This document shows positions 7,277 to 15,940 of a stretch of DNA of 64,000 nucleotides, piece after piece. The DNA is taken from positions 167,624 to 231,623 of the forward strand of contig NZ_QZEX01000006.1 of assembly GCF_003646465.1 (NCBI RefSeq). The letters are read 5' to 3'. Each line of letters opens with the position of its first letter. Position 1 is the stretch's first letter. A model generated the notes under the pieces. The model was not told the origin of the DNA and did no database searches. It was given only the letters and a program-made list of their open reading frames with translations. This DNA is from Chachezhania antarctica (GTDB lineage Bacteria; Pseudomonadota; Alphaproteobacteria; Rhodobacterales; Rhodobacteraceae). A program made the translations under genes and the position numbers.

Positions 7277-8635
7277 ATGTCCGACTATTTCATTGAAAGC
7301 GCCCGGACCATCGTGACGATGGACGACGAGCGCCATGAACTCGACGGGGCGGATATCCTTGTCCGCGACGGCGCGATTGCCGCCATCGGCCCGGGCCTTG
7401 CGCGTCACATGCCGCAGGACAATGCCTGGCGGGGCGAGGTGATCGATGCCGCAGGCTGCGTGGTGACGCCGGGGCTGGTGAACACGCACCACCATCTCTA
7501 CCAGACGCTGACGCGCGCGGTTCCGGGCGGACAGGATGCGCTGCTGTTCGGGTGGCTCCAGACGCTCTATCCGATCTGGGCGAAATACGGGCCCGAAGAG
7601 CACTACATCTCGACCATGACGGGGCTGGCGGAACTGGCGCTGTCGGGCTGTTCGATGACGTCCGATCATTGCTACGTCTTCCCCAACGGCGCACGGCTGG
7701 ACGACACGATCGCCGCGGCAGGCGAAATCGGGCTGCGCTTCCACGCCACGCGCGGCGCGATGAGCATCGGTGAAAGCCTGGGCGGCCTGCCGCCCGACAG
7801 CCTTGTCGAGGATGAAGGCGCGATACTGGAAGATTGCATCCGCGTGGTGGACAGGTTCCACGACGCATCCGACGCGTCGCTGCTGCGGGTGGCGCTGGCG
7901 CCGTGCTCGCCCTTCTCGGTCAGCCGCGAGTTGATGCGCGACGCCGCTTTGCTGGCCCGCGACAAGGGCGTGATGCTGCATACCCACCTGGCCGAGAATG
8001 CCGAGGACATCGCCTATTCGCTGGAGAAATTCGGCTGTCGGCCGGGCCAGTATGCCGAAGATCTGGGCTGGACCGGCCCGGATGTCTGGCATGCTCATTG
8101 CGTGCAGCTTGATGCGCAGGAGATCGGGCTTTTCGCACGCACTTTGACCGGCGTGGCACATTGCCCCTGCTCGAACTGCCGCCTGGGATCGGGGATCGCC
8201 CCGATTGTGGCGATGCGCCGCGCCGGCGTGCCGGTGGGGCTGGGGGTCGATGGCTCGGCTTCGAACGACAGCGGCAATATCGCCGAGGAAGCACGTCAGG
8301 CGATGCTGCTCCAGCGCGTGGCCAACGGCGCGGACGCGATGAGCGCGCGCACCGCGCTGGAAATCGCGACCCGTGGCGGGGCCGACGTGCTGGGGCGCCC
8401 GGAATGCGGCCGCCTGGCGGTTGGCAAACGCGCCGATATCGCGATCTGGGACGTCTCCGGCATCGAAAGCGCCGGCAGCTGGGACCCGGCCGCGCTGCTT
8501 CTGGCCGGCCCGCGCAAGGTGCGCGACCTCCTGGTCGAAGGGCGCCGCGTGGTGGCGGACGGCCAACTGGTCACGGCCGACGTGTCCAGGATCGCGGCCC
8601 GCCAGCGCGCCGCCGTTGCACGGTTGCAGGCCTAG
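7277..8635 (+). CDS. 8-oxoguanine deaminase (amidohydrolase superfamily)
   Basis: A 452-residue zinc amidohydrolase of the AtzA/TrzN/SsnA branch. It would hydrolyse 8-oxoguanine to urate and ammonia. Metal ligands are visible: NTHHHLYQ near residue 70, HTHLAEN near residue 237, the next His in VWHAHCVQLD, and the Asp in GVDGSASNDSG. The segments SDHCYVFPNGARLDDT and HCPCSNCRLGSGIAPI resemble characterised 8-oxoguanine deaminases. ATG 7277 is chosen over GTG 7271 because GGGGGAG is well placed for it. It faces a guanine deaminase on the other strand, which supports a purine salvage or degradation role. A terminator-like dispersed repeat follows. Confidence 0.85.
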   Translation: MSDYFIESARTIVTMDDERHELDGADILVRDGAIAAIGPGLARHMPQDNAWRGEVIDAAGCVVTPGLVNTHHHLYQTLTRAVPGGQDALLFGWLQTLYPIWAKYGPEEHYISTMTGLAELALSGCSMTSDHCYVFPNGARLDDTIAAAGEIGLRFHATRGAMSIGESLGGLPPDSLVEDEGAILEDCIRVVDRFHDASDASLLRVALAPCSPFSVSRELMRDAALLARDKGVMLHTHLAENAEDIAYSLEKFGCRPGQYAEDLGWTGPDVWHAHCVQLDAQEIGLFARTLTGVAHCPCSNCRLGSGIAPIVAMRRAGVPVGLGVDGSASNDSGNIAEEARQAMLLQRVANGADAMSARTALEIATRGGADVLGRPECGRLAVGKRADIAIWDVSGIESAGSWDPAALLLAGPRKVRDLLVEGRRVVADGQLVTADVSRIAARQRAAVARLQA

Positions 8636-8681
8636 CCCTGTTCAGGATTTGCACCGGAGCGCAATTCGCGCGCGTCCGTCT

Positions 8682-8738
8682 GCCTCCGGCGGGAGTATTT
8701 GGGAAGAGGAGAAGTAGGGGATCCTGACTTCTTTGGTC
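8682..8738 (+). repeat. Dispersed 57-bp terminator-like repeat, copy 1
   Basis: GCCTCCGGCGGGAGTATTTG, then a purine-rich stretch, then GAAGTAGGGGATCCTGACTT with partial self-pairing (GAAGT/ACTTC and AGG/CCT) and a TTTGG tail. It lies just after the deaminase stop and matches 4094-4150 inverted. Confidence 0.7.
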
Positions 8739-8753
8739 TTCTAATAGCTCAGG

Positions 8754-8779
8754 GGTGTGGGGACGGCGTCCCCACGCAC
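8754..8779. repeat. Dispersed palindrome, GGTGCGTGG family, divergent copy c
   Basis: GTGTGGGGAC, GGC, GTCCCCACGC. The inner stem has drifted from the other copies, but the GTGTGGGG/CCCCACGCAC arms are recognisable. It lies between the two convergent deaminase genes. Confidence 0.5.
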
Positions 8780-8810
8780 GGCCCGGCGTTCGGTCCCGAC
8801 GATCCACGCG

Positions 8811-10106
8811 TCATGCGTCGAAGAACTGACGGACGCCACCGATCCAGACCTCGCTGACCGCGCGGTCGTCGCCCATCATGATCGTGGGGAACACGGCCTC
8901 CCACAGGTCATCCGCGCGCGCGGTGCGCTGCGCGATGGCGGGCGTCGAGGCGAGGTCGAGCACGACAACGTCTGCGTCCGCCCCGGGGGCGAGGTTCCCG
9001 ATCACGCCGCCCATCCGCAGGGCCTCGGCCGAACCTTGCGTGGCGAGCCACAGGAGTTGCGCCGCGTGAAGGGGCGTGCCCGTCAGCTGCCCGATCTCGT
9101 AAGCGGCGGCCATGGTGCGCAGCATCGAGAAACTCGACCCGCCGCCGGTATCGGTCGCCAGCCCGACGATCTGCCCTTCCGCCTTCCTCCGGCCCATGTC
9201 GAACAGACCGGAGCCTATGAAGGTGTTCGACGTCGGGCAGTGAACCACCGCGGCGCCGACCTCCCGCAGCCGGTCGCGTTCGCGCGGTTCCAGGTGGATC
9301 GCGTGGCCATAAAGCCCGCCGGGGCGCAGCAGGCCGTGGCGCTCGTAGGTGTCGAGGTAGTCGCGCGCCTCGGGAAACATGCCCATGACCCACTCGATCT
9401 CGTCCGTCTGTTCGCTGAGATGGGTCTGCATCGGGCAGTCGGGGTGCTGGGCCCAGAGACTGCCGAGCGCGTCCAGCTGGTCGGGCGTGGAGGTGGGCGA
9501 GAAGCGCGGCGTGATGGCGTATGTCAGCCGATCCACGCCGTGCCAGCGGTCCAGCAGCGCCTTGCTGTCGTCATAGGCGGATTGCGCCGTGTCCCGCAGG
9601 CCGTCCGGCGCGTTGCGATCCATGCAGGTCTTGCCGGCGATGATGCGCTGCCCGCGGGCCTGCGCTTCCGTGAAGTAGGCATCGACGCTTGCCGGGTGGG
9701 TCGTGCAGAAGCTGCAGATCGTCGTCGTGCCGTTCCGGGCCGTCAGGTCCAGATGGCGGGCCGCGATCTCGGCCGCGTAGGCGGGATCGCCGAACCGCAT
9801 CTCCTCGGGAAAGGTATAGCTGTTCAGCCAGTCGATCAGCCGCTTGCCCCAGCTCGCTATGATGGCCGTCTGCGGATAATGCGCGTGGGCGTCGACGAAA
9901 CCGGCCATCACCAGCTTGCCCGGATGATCCACGCAGGCCGCATGCGGGAACCGGCGTGTCAGGTCCGCCACCGTGCCCAGTGCGGCAACATGGCCGCCGG
10001 TGATCGCCACCGCCTCGTGGAACTTCGCGGCGTCGGCGATGTTCACATCGAAGGGCTGCGCCACGAAGGACAGGACATGGCCTGTGATGATTGTCGTTTC
10101 TGCCAT
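8811..10106 (-). CDS. guaD: Guanine deaminase
   Basis: A 431-residue amidohydrolase converting guanine to xanthine and ammonia. Guanine-deaminase landmarks are the PGFVDxHxHYPQ-like block (seen as MAGFVDAHAHYPQT), GTTTICSFCTTHP, MQTHLSEQTDEIEWV with metal His and Glu, GLYGHAIHL, HCPTSNTFIGSGLFD, and the metal Asp in ATDTGGGSSFS. The start MAETT is supported by family length; 62 further upstream codons are open but reach into the spacer. It is divergent from mgtE and convergent with the 8-oxoguanine deaminase. Together the two enzymes would feed oxidised and normal guanine into xanthine/urate catabolism. Confidence 0.93.
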   Translation of the reverse strand: MAETTIITGHVLSFVAQPFDVNIADAAKFHEAVAITGGHVAALGTVADLTRRFPHAACVDHPGKLVMAGFVDAHAHYPQTAIIASWGKRLIDWLNSYTFPEEMRFGDPAYAAEIAARHLDLTARNGTTTICSFCTTHPASVDAYFTEAQARGQRIIAGKTCMDRNAPDGLRDTAQSAYDDSKALLDRWHGVDRLTYAITPRFSPTSTPDQLDALGSLWAQHPDCPMQTHLSEQTDEIEWVMGMFPEARDYLDTYERHGLLRPGGLYGHAIHLEPRERDRLREVGAAVVHCPTSNTFIGSGLFDMGRRKAEGQIVGLATDTGGGSSFSMLRTMAAAYEIGQLTGTPLHAAQLLWLATQGSAEALRMGGVIGNLAPGADADVVVLDLASTPAIAQRTARADDLWEAVFPTIMMGDDRAVSEVWIGGVRQFFDA

Positions 10107-10373
10107 GATGGGACCGCCCTTGAACTTGATCACGCCGGCCACGATAGGCGCCTCGCCGCGACCGGTAAACGCACCTATTGTCACTGTTTTCCCGACGGTG
10201 TTTTGCCTAAACCAAGGCGAACGCCATTGGAATCGGCAATCGCGGCCATGCGCCTGCCGACTGGACACGAACGCCGAAAGGCCCAGTTTCAAGTTGTTCC
10301 CGAAACCCTGTAGGCTGCGGGCAATTCCGCGGGGGGTCAGTCGGCGAACCGGTCAGCAGCGAAAGGGCAGGCG

Positions 10374-11762
10374 ATGACGGATATGTCCAACCACGAGACG
10401 ATGGACCCGGCGGAAAGTTCCTACGCTCTGGATCCGCGGCGGATCGCGTCGATCCTGCTGGCGGTCGACAATGGCGAGCGCGACCAGCTTATGGAGCATC
10501 TCGAACCGCTCCACGCCGCCGACATCGCCGACTTCCTGGAGCAGACGACACCGGCCGACCGCGCGCGCTTCATCGAGCTTCTGGGTAATGAATTCGATGG
10601 CGATATCCTGTCGGAGCTGGAAGAGGGCCTGCGCGAGGAAGTGATCGCGCTCCTGCCGCTGTCGGTTCTGGCCGAAGCGGTGCGCGATCTGGAAAGCGAC
10701 GATGTCGTCGACCTGGTCGAGGACCTGTCCGAAAGCGATCAGGCCACGATTCTCGGCGCGCTGGAAGACAGCGACCGGATCGCGGTGCAGCAATCGCTGT
10801 CCTACCCGGAATATTCCGCGGGCCGCCTGATGCAGCGCGAGGTCGTGATGGCGCCCGAGCACTGGACCGTCGGGCAGGCCATCGATTTCATGCGCAGCGC
10901 CGAGGATCTGCCGGACCAGTTCTACCACATGGTCCTGGTCGATCCGCGGATGCACCCCGTGGCCAACGTCACCCTCGGCCGGATCATGGGATCCAGCCGC
11001 GAGGTGAAGCTGGCCGACATCGCCGAGGAGATCTTCCGCACCATCCCGGTGACGGAGGACGAGGGCGAAGTGGCCTATGCCTTCAACCAGTATCACCTGA
11101 TCTCGGCGCCGGTCGTTGATGGCGAAGGCCGGCTGGTCGGCGTGATCACCATCGACGACGCGATGGCCGTGCTGGACGAGGAGCACGAGGAAGACATCCT
11201 GCGCTTGGCCGGTGTGGGCGGCGACGGATCGCTTTCGGAAGGCGTGTTGCAGACGTCGAAGGGCCGGGTGCCGTGGCTGGCGGTGAACCTGTGTTCGGCG
11301 ATCCTGTCGTCTATCGTGATCTCGACGTTCGACGAGGCGATCGGGGCGTTCGTGGCGCTCGCGATCCTGATGCCGATCGTGGCCTCGATGGGGGGCAATG
11401 CGGGCACCCAGACGCTCACGGTGGCCGTCCGCGCGCTGGCCACGAAGGACCTTACCCGCGCCAACGTCTGGCGTGTGATCCGGCGCGAGGTGTTGGTGGG
11501 GCTTCTGAACGGGCTTGTCTTCGCCACGGTGATGGGCACGCTGGGCGGGCTCTGGTTCGGGATGCCGCAGCTGGGTGCGGTGATTGCCGCGGCGCTGATC
11601 GTGAACATGGTCATCGCGGGGCTTGCCGGGACCATCGTGCCGGTCGTGCTGGCGAAGGTCGGCGCCGACCCGGCGCTGGCGTCGGGCACCTTCGTGACCA
11701 CGACGACCGACCTGATGGGATTCTTTGCGTTTCTTGGTCTGGCCTCGGTGGTGTTGCTATGA
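10374..11762 (+). CDS. mgtE: Magnesium transporter MgtE
   Basis: A 462-residue magnesium-gated channel. The N domain of acidic helical repeats (HAADIADFLEQTTPADRARF) covers roughly residues 40-140. A CBS pair follows at about 145-270 (YPEYSAGRLMQREVV, LVGVITIDDAMAVL). The C-terminal third has five membrane helices with the signature PIVASMGGNAGTQTLTVAVR. The start has AAAGGGCAGG just before it. Its stop overlaps the next start as ATGA, so it is translationally coupled to the formyl-THF cyclo-ligase; a functional link between the two is not obvious. Confidence 0.95.
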   Translation: MTDMSNHETMDPAESSYALDPRRIASILLAVDNGERDQLMEHLEPLHAADIADFLEQTTPADRARFIELLGNEFDGDILSELEEGLREEVIALLPLSVLAEAVRDLESDDVVDLVEDLSESDQATILGALEDSDRIAVQQSLSYPEYSAGRLMQREVVMAPEHWTVGQAIDFMRSAEDLPDQFYHMVLVDPRMHPVANVTLGRIMGSSREVKLADIAEEIFRTIPVTEDEGEVAYAFNQYHLISAPVVDGEGRLVGVITIDDAMAVLDEEHEEDILRLAGVGGDGSLSEGVLQTSKGRVPWLAVNLCSAILSSIVISTFDEAIGAFVALAILMPIVASMGGNAGTQTLTVAVRALATKDLTRANVWRVIRREVLVGLLNGLVFATVMGTLGGLWFGMPQLGAVIAAALIVNMVIAGLAGTIVPVVLAKVGADPALASGTFVTTTTDLMGFFAFLGLASVVLL

Positions 11763-12316
11763 CCCTGGCCGACATCAAGGCAGAGGCGCGCAAGGCGGCC
11801 TTCGCCCGGCGCAAGGCGGCGCATGAGGGCCAGAGCGGCGATCCGGCGGCGCAACTGAAGGCCGTGCTGGACGAGCATCGCGGGCGGCCCCTGTCGGGCT
11901 ACCTGCCGATCCGGACAGAGATCGATCCACGTCCCGCGATGGCAATCGCGGCGGCTTTCGGCCCGGTGTGCGTGCCGGTGATCCAGGGCAAGGGCCTGCC
12001 GCTGGAATTCAGCCGGTGGACCCCGCAGGGACCGCTCCGCGAGGGACCGTTCGGCGCCTACGTGCCGGACGTCGATGACTGGATCGTGCCCGAAGTGCTG
12101 ATCGTGCCTCTGGTGGCGTTCGATGCCTCGGGCGGACGGCTGGGATATGGCGGCGGCTTCTACGACCGGACGCTTGAACGCTTGCGGGCGCGGGGACGGG
12201 CGGTGGCCATAGGCTTTGCCTTCGACGCGCAGGAAGCCGACAGCCTGCCGCTGGAGCCGACCGACCAACCGCTGGACCTGATCGTGACCGAAAGCCGGGT
12301 GCTGCGTTTCGGATGA
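11759..12316 (+). CDS. 5-formyltetrahydrofolate cyclo-ligase
   Basis: A 185-residue ATP-dependent enzyme that turns 5-formyl-THF into 5,10-methenyl-THF, clearing the inhibitory formyl form. The family signature RLGYGGGFYDRTL is present near residue 124. The C-terminal PLEPTDQPLDLIVTE segment is typical, as is an N-terminal basic helix (ADIKAEARKAAFARRKAA) that contacts ATP. The start overlaps the mgtE stop (ATGA). Confidence 0.93.
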   Translation: MTLADIKAEARKAAFARRKAAHEGQSGDPAAQLKAVLDEHRGRPLSGYLPIRTEIDPRPAMAIAAAFGPVCVPVIQGKGLPLEFSRWTPQGPLREGPFGAYVPDVDDWIVPEVLIVPLVAFDASGGRLGYGGGFYDRTLERLRARGRAVAIGFAFDAQEADSLPLEPTDQPLDLIVTESRVLRFG

Positions 12317-12445
12317 CCCGGTCGTGTCCCGCGGCGGGATTGGAACAAGCCCTGCCTGCAGCGCCCCGGGGGGGAGACGCCGCCACGGTGTTGACCGGCG
12401 CCAGAGTTTCGTGATGATTGCATAAATCGGTTGAGGAGTGTCGGA

Positions 12446-12655
12446 ATGAGCGAGAAAGTCAAAGGGCCTGCATCGTATTTCCCGTCGATCGAGAAGAAAT
12501 ACGGTCGCCCGATATCCGAATGGAAGGACATGATCCGCGCCCGTCCGGATCTGAAGCACATGGAAGCGGTCGCTTGGCTGAAGGAAGAACACGGGCTGGG
12601 GCACGGGCACGCCAACGCGCTTGTCGCCGATACGTTGAAAGGGTCCCAGTCATAG
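12446..12655 (+). CDS. DUF4287 domain small protein
   Basis: A 69-residue soluble protein. The stretch YFPSIEKKYGRPISEWKDMI followed by MEAVAWLKEEHGLGHGHANA is the DUF4287 pattern. The role is unknown. The start MSEKVKG follows TTGAGGAGTG; two other in-frame starts upstream lack such a site. A dispersed palindrome lies 20 bases after the stop. The 12656-12930 gap holds that palindrome and otherwise nothing I can identify. Confidence 0.85.
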   Translation: MSEKVKGPASYFPSIEKKYGRPISEWKDMIRARPDLKHMEAVAWLKEEHGLGHGHANALVADTLKGSQS

Positions 12656-12674
12656 CGCCCCGCACCGGGAAGCC

Positions 12675-12699
12675 GTAGGGTGCGTGGTTCCCACGCACC
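12675..12699. repeat. Dispersed palindrome, GGTGCGTGG family, copy d
   Basis: GTAGGGTGCGTGG, TTC, CCACGCACC: a perfect 9-bp stem (12679-12687 with 12691-12699). Confidence 0.75.
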
Positions 12700-12930
12700 A
12701 TGCCACGTTTGCCGCGGTTTGGGCTGTGCGGAAGAACAACCTTGCAGACCGGCGACCTCCAGCTGGAACGACAGCGGCATGTCGCAACTGGCCGATCCGG
12801 CCCGCGGATCTGCCCGGGGAACCGGCGCCTCTCCTGCGGATACGTGACGTCCGGCAGATGCAGGCGCGGTGTTGCTTGACGGGCCGCGCGTGGCTTCGCA
12901 CCTTGCCCCGGTCAAGGAAGGACCCAGCCC

Positions 12931-14091
12931 ATGCCCAACATTCCCCGTATCGAGTCTTACGCCGACGAACTGACCGAGATCCGCCGCGATTTTCATGCGC
13001 ATCCCGAGATCGGGTTCGAGGAGGTGCGGACCTCGGGTATCGTGGCCGACCTGCTGGCACGCTGGGGCATAGCGGTCACACGGGGGCTGGGAAAGACCGG
13101 CGTCGTCGGTGTGCTGGAAGGGCGCGGCCCGGGCCGGACCATAGGGTTGCGGGCCGACATGGACGCGCTGCCGATGGATGAGCAGACGAACCTGCCGTGG
13201 ACGTCGAAAAATGCCGGCGTGTTTCATGGTTGCGGGCATGACAGCCATACCACGATGCTTCTGGGCGCGGCGCGCTACCTGGCCGAAACTCGGGATTTCG
13301 AAGGTACCGTGACCTTCATCTTCCAGCCGGCCGAGGAGGGGCTGGGCGGCGCGCGGGCGATGATCGCCGACGGGCTGTTCGAGCAGTTCCCCTGTGACGA
13401 GATCTACGGCATCCACAATTCGCCGTATCACGATCCGGGAATCGTGGGGGTCAAGACCGGCGCGGCGATGGCGGGGGCCGAGTTCTTCGATATCGACATA
13501 ACCGGCAAGGGCAGCCACGGCGCGGCGCCGCACATGGGACGCGATCCGGTGGTGATCGGGGCGGGGCTGGTGCAGGAACTTCAGACCATCGTGTCGCGGA
13601 ACGTCTCGGCCACTTCTGCGGCGGTGGTGTCGGTGACGCAGATCCATGGTGGCAACGCCTATAACGTGATCCCGGAAACGGTGCGCCTGTCAGGCACCGT
13701 GCGCTACTTCGACCGCGCCGTGAAGGACCAGATCGTGCAGCGGATGCAGGCGCTCTGCGACGGGTTCGCGGTGGCCTTCGAGAGCGAGATCAGGCTCGAC
13801 GTCCGCAATGTCTTCGACGTGCTGGTGAACGATGCCGACCGCGCGGCCAGCGTGGCCGAGGTGGCGCGCGGTGTCGTGGGCGCGGACAAGGTGATCACGG
13901 GGGGCGATCCGGTCATGGGGTCGGAAGACATGGCCGACATGCTGGCCGTGGTGCCGGGCGCCTATTTCACGGTCGGCCACAAGGGGGACGTGCCGGTGCA
14001 CAATCCGGGTTTCATACTGGATGACGAGATCCTGCCCGTGGGCGCGTCGATGTTCGCCCGGCTGGTGGAGGCCCGCGGCGCTGCCGCATGA
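12931..14091 (+). CDS. M20 family amidohydrolase (hippurate hydrolase/N-acyl amino acid deacylase-like)
   Basis: A 386-residue dimetal amidase of the M20D group, which removes acyl groups from N-acyl amino acids, hippurate or auxin-type conjugates. Features: RRDFHAHPEIGFEE at the start, RADMDALPMDE with a metal Asp, GVFHGCGHDSHTTMLLG with metal Cys and His, FQPAEEGLGGA with the catalytic Glu pair, GKGSHGAAPHMGRDP of the lid domain, and the final metal His in PVHNPGFI. No signal peptide, so cytoplasmic. AAGGAAGG precedes the start. The physiological substrate cannot be named. Confidence 0.9.
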   Translation: MPNIPRIESYADELTEIRRDFHAHPEIGFEEVRTSGIVADLLARWGIAVTRGLGKTGVVGVLEGRGPGRTIGLRADMDALPMDEQTNLPWTSKNAGVFHGCGHDSHTTMLLGAARYLAETRDFEGTVTFIFQPAEEGLGGARAMIADGLFEQFPCDEIYGIHNSPYHDPGIVGVKTGAAMAGAEFFDIDITGKGSHGAAPHMGRDPVVIGAGLVQELQTIVSRNVSATSAAVVSVTQIHGGNAYNVIPETVRLSGTVRYFDRAVKDQIVQRMQALCDGFAVAFESEIRLDVRNVFDVLVNDADRAASVAEVARGVVGADKVITGGDPVMGSEDMADMLAVVPGAYFTVGHKGDVPVHNPGFILDDEILPVGASMFARLVEARGAAA

Positions 14092-14143
14092 AGCTTGGCG
14101 GAACAGGGGCGGCGCTTACGTTCAGCGTGAAGGAGAAGGCGCC

Positions 14144-14671
14144 ATGGATGCAGGACGTCTGGCCGAGAAGGCCATGGGCATGGACGACGCCGCCTGGGCG
14201 CGCCATGCCAACCCGTGGAGCGGCTGGAGCCGGATCACGATCCTGCCGCTGCTGGCGCTGGCGGTCTGGAGCCAGGTCTGGCTGGGCTGGGCCGCTCTTG
14301 TACCGATAGCGCTGGTGCTTTTGTGGGCCTGGGCGAACCCGCGGCTGTTTCCCGCGCCTCGGTCGACCGACAATTGGATGTCGCGGGGCGTTCTGGGCGA
14401 ACGTGTCTGGCTGGCGCGAAAGGTGGAGCCGATCCCGCAGCATCACGTGCGGATAGCGGGGATTCTGTCGGTGGCGTCCGGCGTCGGGGTCGTGTTGCTG
14501 GCGGTGGGACTATGGGTGCTGGATGCGGGCACCGTTCTGGCAGGGCTGCTGCTTTCGATGGGCGCGAAGCTCTGGTTCCTGGACCGGATGGTCTGGCTGA
14601 ATTCCGAGCGCCCGGACGTGACGCCGCGCCCGGCCAGCGGCCCGCCCGGCCCACCCCCGTCGGATCGCTGA
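14144..14671 (+). CDS. DUF6653 family membrane protein
   Basis: A 175-residue protein with the N-terminal pattern MDDAAWARHANPWSGWSRIT seen in DUF6653 members, then about four hydrophobic segments in two hairpins (roughly residues 29-60 and 105-140) and a Pro-rich tail (RPASGPPGPPPSDR). Function unknown. AAGGAGAAGG directly precedes ATG 14144. It lies 52 bases after the M20 gene and may be co-transcribed. Confidence 0.75.
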   Translation: MDAGRLAEKAMGMDDAAWARHANPWSGWSRITILPLLALAVWSQVWLGWAALVPIALVLLWAWANPRLFPAPRSTDNWMSRGVLGERVWLARKVEPIPQHHVRIAGILSVASGVGVVLLAVGLWVLDAGTVLAGLLLSMGAKLWFLDRMVWLNSERPDVTPRPASGPPGPPPSDR

Positions 14672-14799
14672 CGCGATCCTCCTTGCCGCTCGCCCGGCGC
14701 GATGTCGGTAGATGCGGGTGTCTTTGCAAAGGTGATGCGACTTGCGTCCGGTTCGCGCACACCGGAGGACGACGCTTGTCCTTTCGTTTTACCCAATTG

Positions 14800-14828
14800 T
14801 TGACTGATGGTTCGGCGCCTTGTACATT
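14800..14828 (+). promoter_or_regulatory. Sigma-70-type promoter of the arsR/SRPBCC pair
   Basis: TTGACT (14800-14805) and TACATT (14823-14828) are 17 bases apart, with the regulator ATG only 8 bases after the -10 box. The transcript should therefore be almost leaderless. Confidence 0.65.
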
Positions 14829-14845
14829 CAACATCATGGTTGAAT
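14826..14845. promoter_or_regulatory. Predicted operator of the ArsR-type regulator
   Basis: ATTCAAC, six bases, GTTGAAT is a perfect 7-bp inverted repeat. It overlaps both the -10 box and the start codon, the position expected for an autorepressor site. Confidence 0.55.
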
Positions 14846-15192
14846 CAGAATCACTCACACTCGATACCGTCTTTCACGCGCTTGGCGATGCCACGCGGCG
14901 GCAGATGTTGCGGGACCTGGAGGGCGGCGCGCGGACGGTGGGCGAACTGGCCGCACCGCATCCGATCTCGCTTGCGGCCGCGTCGAAGCATGTCCGGACG
15001 CTGGAGAAGGCGGGGCTGCTCAGGCGCGAGGTGCAGTGGCGGACCCATACCTGCCATCTGAACGCAGAGGCGCTGATCGAGGCGCATGCCTGGCTGGACC
15101 GGTACCGGACGTACTGGACCGGGCGGCTGGATGTACTGGAGGATCTGCTGCGGCAGGACGACGAAAACGGCGACACATCAGGGAAAGGATGA
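14836..15192 (+). CDS. ArsR/SmtB family transcriptional regulator (SdpR-like, non-metal)
   Basis: A 118-residue winged-helix regulator. VFHALGDATRRQMLRDL, VGELAAPHPISLAAASKHVR and LEKAGLLRREVQWRTHTCHL are the usual helices and wing. There is no metal-sensing Cys pair (ELCVCD-type) in the recognition helix, which fits the SdpR-like group found next to SRPBCC genes. The start is fixed by the promoter spacing. The stop overlaps the following gene as ATGA, so the two are coupled and likely autoregulated. Confidence 0.9.
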   Translation: MVESESLTLDTVFHALGDATRRQMLRDLEGGARTVGELAAPHPISLAAASKHVRTLEKAGLLRREVQWRTHTCHLNAEALIEAHAWLDRYRTYWTGRLDVLEDLLRQDDENGDTSGKG

Positions 15193-15725
15193 AGGACATG
15201 ACGACGGAGACAATCGACCGCTACGGCGCGCTGACGGCGCCCGATACGCTGACCATCCGGCGCGTGCTGCCGGGACCGGCAGAACGGATCTGGGCCTACC
15301 TGACCGATGGTGAACTGCGGCGGAAATGGCTGGCGGCAGGCAGTATGGAGGAACGTGTGGGCGCGGCCTTCACGCTGACATGGCGCAACGACGAACTGAC
15401 CTCGCCGCCGGGAGCGAAACCGGACGGGTTCGGGGGCGAACACAGCATGGCAAGCACGGTGACGGAATGCGACCCGCCGCGGCGACTGGCGTTCACTTGG
15501 GGTGACAGCGGATCGACTGTCGAGATCGATCTTGAACCTGAGGGCGAAGACGTACTGCTGACGCTGGTCCATCGCAGCGTGCCGGAAGGCGATACGCGCC
15601 GGATGATCGGGGCCGGGTGGCTTGCGCATCTGGATGTGCTGGAGAGCGTTGCGAAAGGCAAGGCGCCGACTCCGTTCTGGGACAGCTGGACGGCGCTGAA
15701 GGCAGAGTACGACGCGCGTTTCTGA
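15189..15725 (+). CDS. SRPBCC family protein (AHSA1/START-like)
   Basis: A 178-residue START-fold protein of the AHSA1 type (TIRRVLPGPAERIWAYLTDG at the front, RKWLAAGSMEERVGAAF, and a C-terminal helix WLAHLDVLESVAKGK). Such proteins bind small hydrophobic ligands; no enzyme activity is evident. It overlaps the ArsR gene by four bases, a very common arrangement in which the regulator controls the pair. ATG 15198 is an alternative start three codons in, with AAAGGA better spaced. Confidence 0.85.
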   Translation: MKDMTTETIDRYGALTAPDTLTIRRVLPGPAERIWAYLTDGELRRKWLAAGSMEERVGAAFTLTWRNDELTSPPGAKPDGFGGEHSMASTVTECDPPRRLAFTWGDSGSTVEIDLEPEGEDVLLTLVHRSVPEGDTRRMIGAGWLAHLDVLESVAKGKAPTPFWDSWTALKAEYDARF

Positions 15726-15940
15726 GGGGGCGGGAAGGCGAACAGCGCGGCGGTGATCCCCGCGCCCCCGGCGGGCCCGCCCACCCACCCCGCCAGCCCC
15801 TTGCGGGGCCGGCGCCCCGACCGTGGGCGCGGGGCGTCGTGCCTGGTGTGGACGGCAAGGGTCTGCTTTTGGCCCGATTTCAGCGTTGCCAATGGGCGCC
15901 TTCCGATATGCTTTGCCGCACCAAAACAGAGGCATGTCAG

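Noticed and set aside
6470-8566. 698-residue open frame on the minus strand
   Set aside because: It is antisense to the phosphatase and the 8-oxoguanine deaminase, which both have full sets of family motifs. The frame is open only because of high third-position G+C.
11273-12316. 347-residue frame as a longer cyclo-ligase
   Set aside because: The first 162 codons are out-of-frame mgtE. The real start is the ATGA overlap at 11759.
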